Translations under genes and position numbers: made by a program
Shown here: piece after piece, positions 40,520-42,910 of the stretch
Layout of the letters: each line of letters starts with the position of its first letter
Position numbering within the stretch: position 1 is the first letter of the stretch
From: Candidatus Hydrogenedentota bacterium
GTDB taxonomy: Bacteria; Hydrogenedentota; Hydrogenedentia; Hydrogenedentiales; CAITNO01
Reading direction: 5' to 3'
DNA length: 42,910 bases
NCBI GenBank assembly: GCA_903922535.1
Contig: CAIXUF010001271.1
Coordinates: 1 to 42,910 of the forward strand
The notes under the pieces: generated by a model
Database searches by the model: none
The model's input: only the letters and a program-made list of their open reading frames with translations
What the model was told of the DNA's origin: nothing

Positions 40520-40846
40520 ATGAACACCACATCGACAGAACTTGCCATCGCAGAGGCGGTTCGGCGGATTGTCACGGAGACTCAGCCGAGGCGGGTGATT
40601 CTGTTTGGCTCCGCCGCGAGGGGCGAGATGGGTCCGGACAGTGATCTCGATTTTCTGGTGGTCATGTCCAACGGGGCAGACTGTCTTTCCGTCACCGGCC
40701 GCATCCACCGCATTCTGCGCGGCCTCGGCTGCCCCAAAGACGTTGTGGTTGTGCTGGAAAAGGACATGGCCGCACATGCGCACAATCCCGCGTTAATCAT
40801 CCACACGGCGTTGACAGAAGGCCGGGAACTCTATCATGCAGCCTGA
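40520..40846 (+). CDS. MNT-type nucleotidyltransferase (antitoxin-like)
   Basis: A 108-residue minimal nucleotidyltransferase of the polymerase-beta superfamily. The signature LFGSAARGEMGPDSDLDFLVV at about 28-48 has the GS-x10-D-x-D arrangement that binds magnesium and nucleotide. Such MNT proteins usually form toxin-antitoxin pairs with a HEPN ribonuclease encoded directly downstream, which they modify or block. Here the downstream gene is reduced to a stub (40836-40872), so MNT appears orphaned. A TTAGAT box at 40490-40495 and an AGGAACAGG site lie upstream. The key residues are intact, so it could still be active. Confidence 0.87.
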   Translation: MNTTSTELAIAEAVRRIVTETQPRRVILFGSAARGEMGPDSDLDFLVVMSNGADCLSVTGRIHRILRGLGCPKDVVVVLEKDMAAHAHNPALIIHTALTEGRELYHAA

Positions 40847-40872
40847 CATTCCCCCAGGAACGCCCGAGTCTT
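40836..40872 (+). pseudogene. Probable stub of a HEPN-domain gene
   Basis: An ATG at 40836 overlaps the end of the MNT gene by 11 bases, the usual arrangement of MNT-HEPN pairs. Its first residues, MQPDIPPGTPES, look like the start of HEPN proteins, which continue with a W-L-x-x-A helix. After the twelfth codon the sequence no longer fits HEPN ([10 protein letters not shown]), and within 30 bases the 3' end of the next gene is reached. This suggests a deletion that removed nearly all of the partner. It rests on short similarity, so confidence is limited. Confidence 0.5.
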
Positions 40873-40900
40873 GCAGCTACCAGATCCCAGACCCTAAACC

Positions 40901-42910
40901 CTATTCCAGGCGCATTTCGGCGCGCACTTCCTCACCGACAGGTTTGGTCAGGGTGAAGCCGACTTTCTTGCACAGTCGGAGCATGGGCATGTTTTCGGGA
41001 TGGATGACGCCGACGACCCGGGCCAGTGTTTCCGCCCGGGCCACGGCAACAAGATGCCTCAGCAGCGCCTCGCCCAGGCCGCGCCCCTGAAACGCGTCGC
41101 TCACCACCAGGGCAAAGTCGCTGTTCCGGGTGCCGTGAATCGTCACGAGTCGGGCAATGGCAAGAATTCGTTCCTCCTCCAGCGCCTCGTCGTATTCCAC
41201 GGCGACGAGGCCGATGTGGCAGTCATAGTCCACAAAGCAGAGCTGGGTCAGCCGCTCGTGGCGGATGCGCTGGTCGAGCGAGAGCAGGCGCAGATACCTG
41301 AAGTACACCGTGTCGCTGGACAGGGTGCGGTGAAAGGCGACCATGGCGGCCTCGTCCTCGGGGCGGATGGGGCGCAGGGTCACCTTGACACCGTCTTTAA
41401 GCACCTTTGGCGCGATGTATTCGGACGGGTAGGGGCGGATGGCCGGACGGGGCAGCGCGTGCTCCGGCGTGCCCGGATCGTGCAGTGTCACCCAGGCGTC
41501 CAGCGCCACGATCCCTTCGGGGCCGATGACGACCGGATTGACCTCAATGGAGCGAATCCAGGGCTGGTCCAGCACGAGGTCGCCAAAGCGGACAAACACG
41601 CGCTCCAGCTCGTCGAGCTGCGCGGACACGTTTCCGAAACCTGCCTTGAGCGCGCCGTAAATGCGCGTGCGCTCCATGGTGCGCCGGGCCAGGGTGGAGT
41701 TGATCGGGGGCAGGGCAATGGCGCGGTCGCGGAGGATGGCGCCCAGGGGTCCGCCGGAGCCGAAGGTGAGGTAGGGGCCGAATTGCGGATCAATGCTGCC
41801 CACAAAGGCAAGTGCCAGCTCGTCGTGTCCGGGCACCCGGTCCGCCACGGGAATGCCGTAGGCCTGGAGCAGGGACCGGCTTTCGGGCTCATCGAGCAGC
41901 GTGTGGCCGGCGTCGCGGGCGGCGTGAATGATTTCGGTAACCCTGGCCCGGGCGCGCGTTTCCGACACTTCATCGGTGCCGGGCCGGGGGGTTTCATACA
42001 GGCCGTGGAGCGTTTCGCTGTAATGCCACATGGCGGCAAAGATGCGGGCGGCCGCGTCGGGATAGGTAAAATTGGGCACCAGTCTTTCGGTGAGGACGTG
42101 CGCGCCGGGGGCGACGGTTTCGCCGCCCATCCATGACGCCAGCAGCGGCTTGTCCTTGCCGGCGGCGGCATCGGCCACGGCGGTGGCGGTGCGGGCCGCG
42201 TCGGCGCTGGCCTGGGGCGTGAGAATGACCAGCATTCCATCGCTCCCGGGGTCGCGCGCGGCGATTTCCACGGCGGCGGCGTAGCGCGCCGGGTCGGCAT
42301 CGGCGACGATGTCGACCGGGTTGCCGTGGTTCCAGTAGAAGGGCAGTGCCTTGTTCAGTTCTTCTATGGTTTCATTGGACATGGACGCGAGTTCGCCGCC
42401 TGCGGCAATGAGCGCGTCGGTGGCCAGGATGCCGGGGGCGGCGGCGTTGCTCACGATGGTGAGGCGCGGCCCCTTGGGGCGGGGCTGCTTGCCGAGCGCG
42501 TCGGCCATGGAGAACAGTGTTTCCACATCGTCCACGCGCAGCACGCCGCAGCGCCGCAGCGCGGCGGAAAGCACGGCGTCGTCGCCGGTGTCGGTGGCGG
42601 AGTAGCCGGTGGTGCGCGCGGCCCGCGCGCCCGCCTCGGTCTGCCCGCCCTTGAGCACGATGATGGGCTTGGTCAGGGCCACCTCGCGGGCGGCGGAAAG
42701 GAACGAACGGGCGTCGCCGACGGCCTCCATGTAGATCACGATGCTGCGGGTGCCGGGGTCGTTGCCGAGATAGTAGATGAGGTCGCTCCACTGCACGTCG
42801 ACCATGCCGCCGAAGGAGACGAACTTGCTGAATCCGGTTCTTGTCTCGCGGCTCCAGTCGAGCACGGAGCGGCAGATGGCGCCGCTCTGGCTGATGAATC
42901 CGACGGTGCC
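40901..42910 (-). CDS. Acyl-CoA synthetase (NDP-forming)/GNAT acetyltransferase fusion, partial at the window edge
   Basis: The reading frame is open to the window edge ([15 protein letters not shown]...), so the N-terminal CoA-binding domain lies outside; 669 codons are seen. The order is a succinyl-CoA-ligase-like part ([30 protein letters not shown]), an ATP-grasp part, and a C-terminal GNAT domain ([40 protein letters not shown]). This is the layout of Pat/PatZ protein lysine acetyltransferases that control acetyl-CoA synthetase. In the ATP-grasp region the sequence passes from [12 protein letters not shown] to [17 protein letters not shown]. The roughly 100 residues usually between these points, with the ATP-binding lysine and HKSDVGGV motif, are missing. 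The synthetase half is therefore probably inactive and may only bind a ligand. GNAT motif A (GRGLGE) is intact. Confidence 0.88.
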   Translation of the reverse strand, partial: GTVGFISQSGAICRSVLDWSRETRTGFSKFVSFGGMVDVQWSDLIYYLGNDPGTRSIVIYMEAVGDARSFLSAAREVALTKPIIVLKGGQTEAGARAARTTGYSATDTGDDAVLSAALRRCGVLRVDDVETLFSMADALGKQPRPKGPRLTIVSNAAAPGILATDALIAAGGELASMSNETIEELNKALPFYWNHGNPVDIVADADPARYAAAVEIAARDPGSDGMLVILTPQASADAARTATAVADAAAGKDKPLLASWMGGETVAPGAHVLTERLVPNFTYPDAAARIFAAMWHYSETLHGLYETPRPGTDEVSETRARARVTEIIHAARDAGHTLLDEPESRSLLQAYGIPVADRVPGHDELALAFVGSIDPQFGPYLTFGSGGPLGAILRDRAIALPPINSTLARRTMERTRIYGALKAGFGNVSAQLDELERVFVRFGDLVLDQPWIRSIEVNPVVIGPEGIVALDAWVTLHDPGTPEHALPRPAIRPYPSEYIAPKVLKDGVKVTLRPIRPEDEAAMVAFHRTLSSDTVYFRYLRLLSLDQRIRHERLTQLCFVDYDCHIGLVAVEYDEALEEERILAIARLVTIHGTRNSDFALVVSDAFQGRGLGEALLRHLVAVARAETLARVVGVIHPENMPMLRLCKKVGFTLTKPVGEEVRAEMRLE

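Overview
The window is 42.9 kb of GC-rich, gene-dense bacterial chromosome. It is not a plasmid or prophage: it carries dnaN, murB, pilT, nagB and rtcB, and there is no integrase, transposase, CRISPR array, rRNA or convincing tRNA. The best guess for the host is a member of the Candidatus Hydrogenedentota or a relative in the Planctomycetes-Verrucomicrobia-like world. The reasons are the many secreted glycoside hydrolases (GH95-, GH98-, GH99- and GH36-like), very large surface lipoproteins, sigma factors fused to exported carboxypeptidase-regulatory-like domains, a planctomycete-style Ser/Thr kinase and many short palindromic repeats between genes. The phylum is inferred from this gene mix; no marker gene proves it.

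Layout, left to right. 1-4.5 kb: two neighbouring radical SAM genes, then murB and the pilus retraction ATPase pilT. 5-8.5 kb: a giant lipoprotein made of seven 231-bp tandem repeats followed by a polymorphic-membrane-protein type beta-helix. 8.7-12.6 kb (minus strand): a 1300-residue ECF sigma factor with a transmembrane region and about eleven exported beta-sandwich repeats. 13-18.7 kb: a secreted GH95-like enzyme and a gingipain-type (C25) peptidase lipoprotein. 19-21.3 kb: a second, degenerate sigma-like protein with the same architecture. 21.5-23.2 kb: a proline-rich unknown protein and an AT-richer repeat-bearing spacer. 23.3-25.2 kb: dnaN with its terminator, and beside it a gene-free AT-richer stretch with DnaA boxes that is a good candidate for the replication origin. 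25.2-28.1 kb: nagB, a DUF2752 protein and a tandem pair of paralogous membrane proteins. 28.1-31.3 kb: a repeat island, a tiny CxxC protein, a GH99-like secreted protein and a TPR protein. 31.5-33.2 kb: a zinc-ribbon Nudix hydrolase overlapping rtcB. 33.4-36.9 kb: a GH98-like secreted protein and a Ser/Thr kinase. 36.9-38.2 kb: an ADP-ribose-type Nudix hydrolase coupled to a MagIII/EndoIII-like glycosylase. 38.4-40.4 kb: a GH36 alpha-galactosidase. 40.5-40.9 kb: an orphan MNT nucleotidyltransferase with what looks like the stub of a lost HEPN partner. 40.9 kb to the end: an acyl-CoA synthetase/GNAT fusion, cut by the window edge, whose ATP-grasp region appears to lack its N-terminal half.

How the parts fit. 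The theme is a surface-active, polysaccharide- and protein-degrading bacterium: secreted glycosidases, a cell-surface cysteine protease, adhesin-like lipoproteins, and two membrane-tethered sigma-like proteins whose outer domains could sense the envelope or surface polymers. NagB fits amino-sugar use. The most unusual items are the two transmembrane sigma-like proteins around the GH95/peptidase genes, the truncated ATP-grasp in the acetyltransferase fusion, the decayed MNT/HEPN pair, the likely oriC beside dnaN, and several promoters placed so close to the start codon that the mRNAs may be leaderless.
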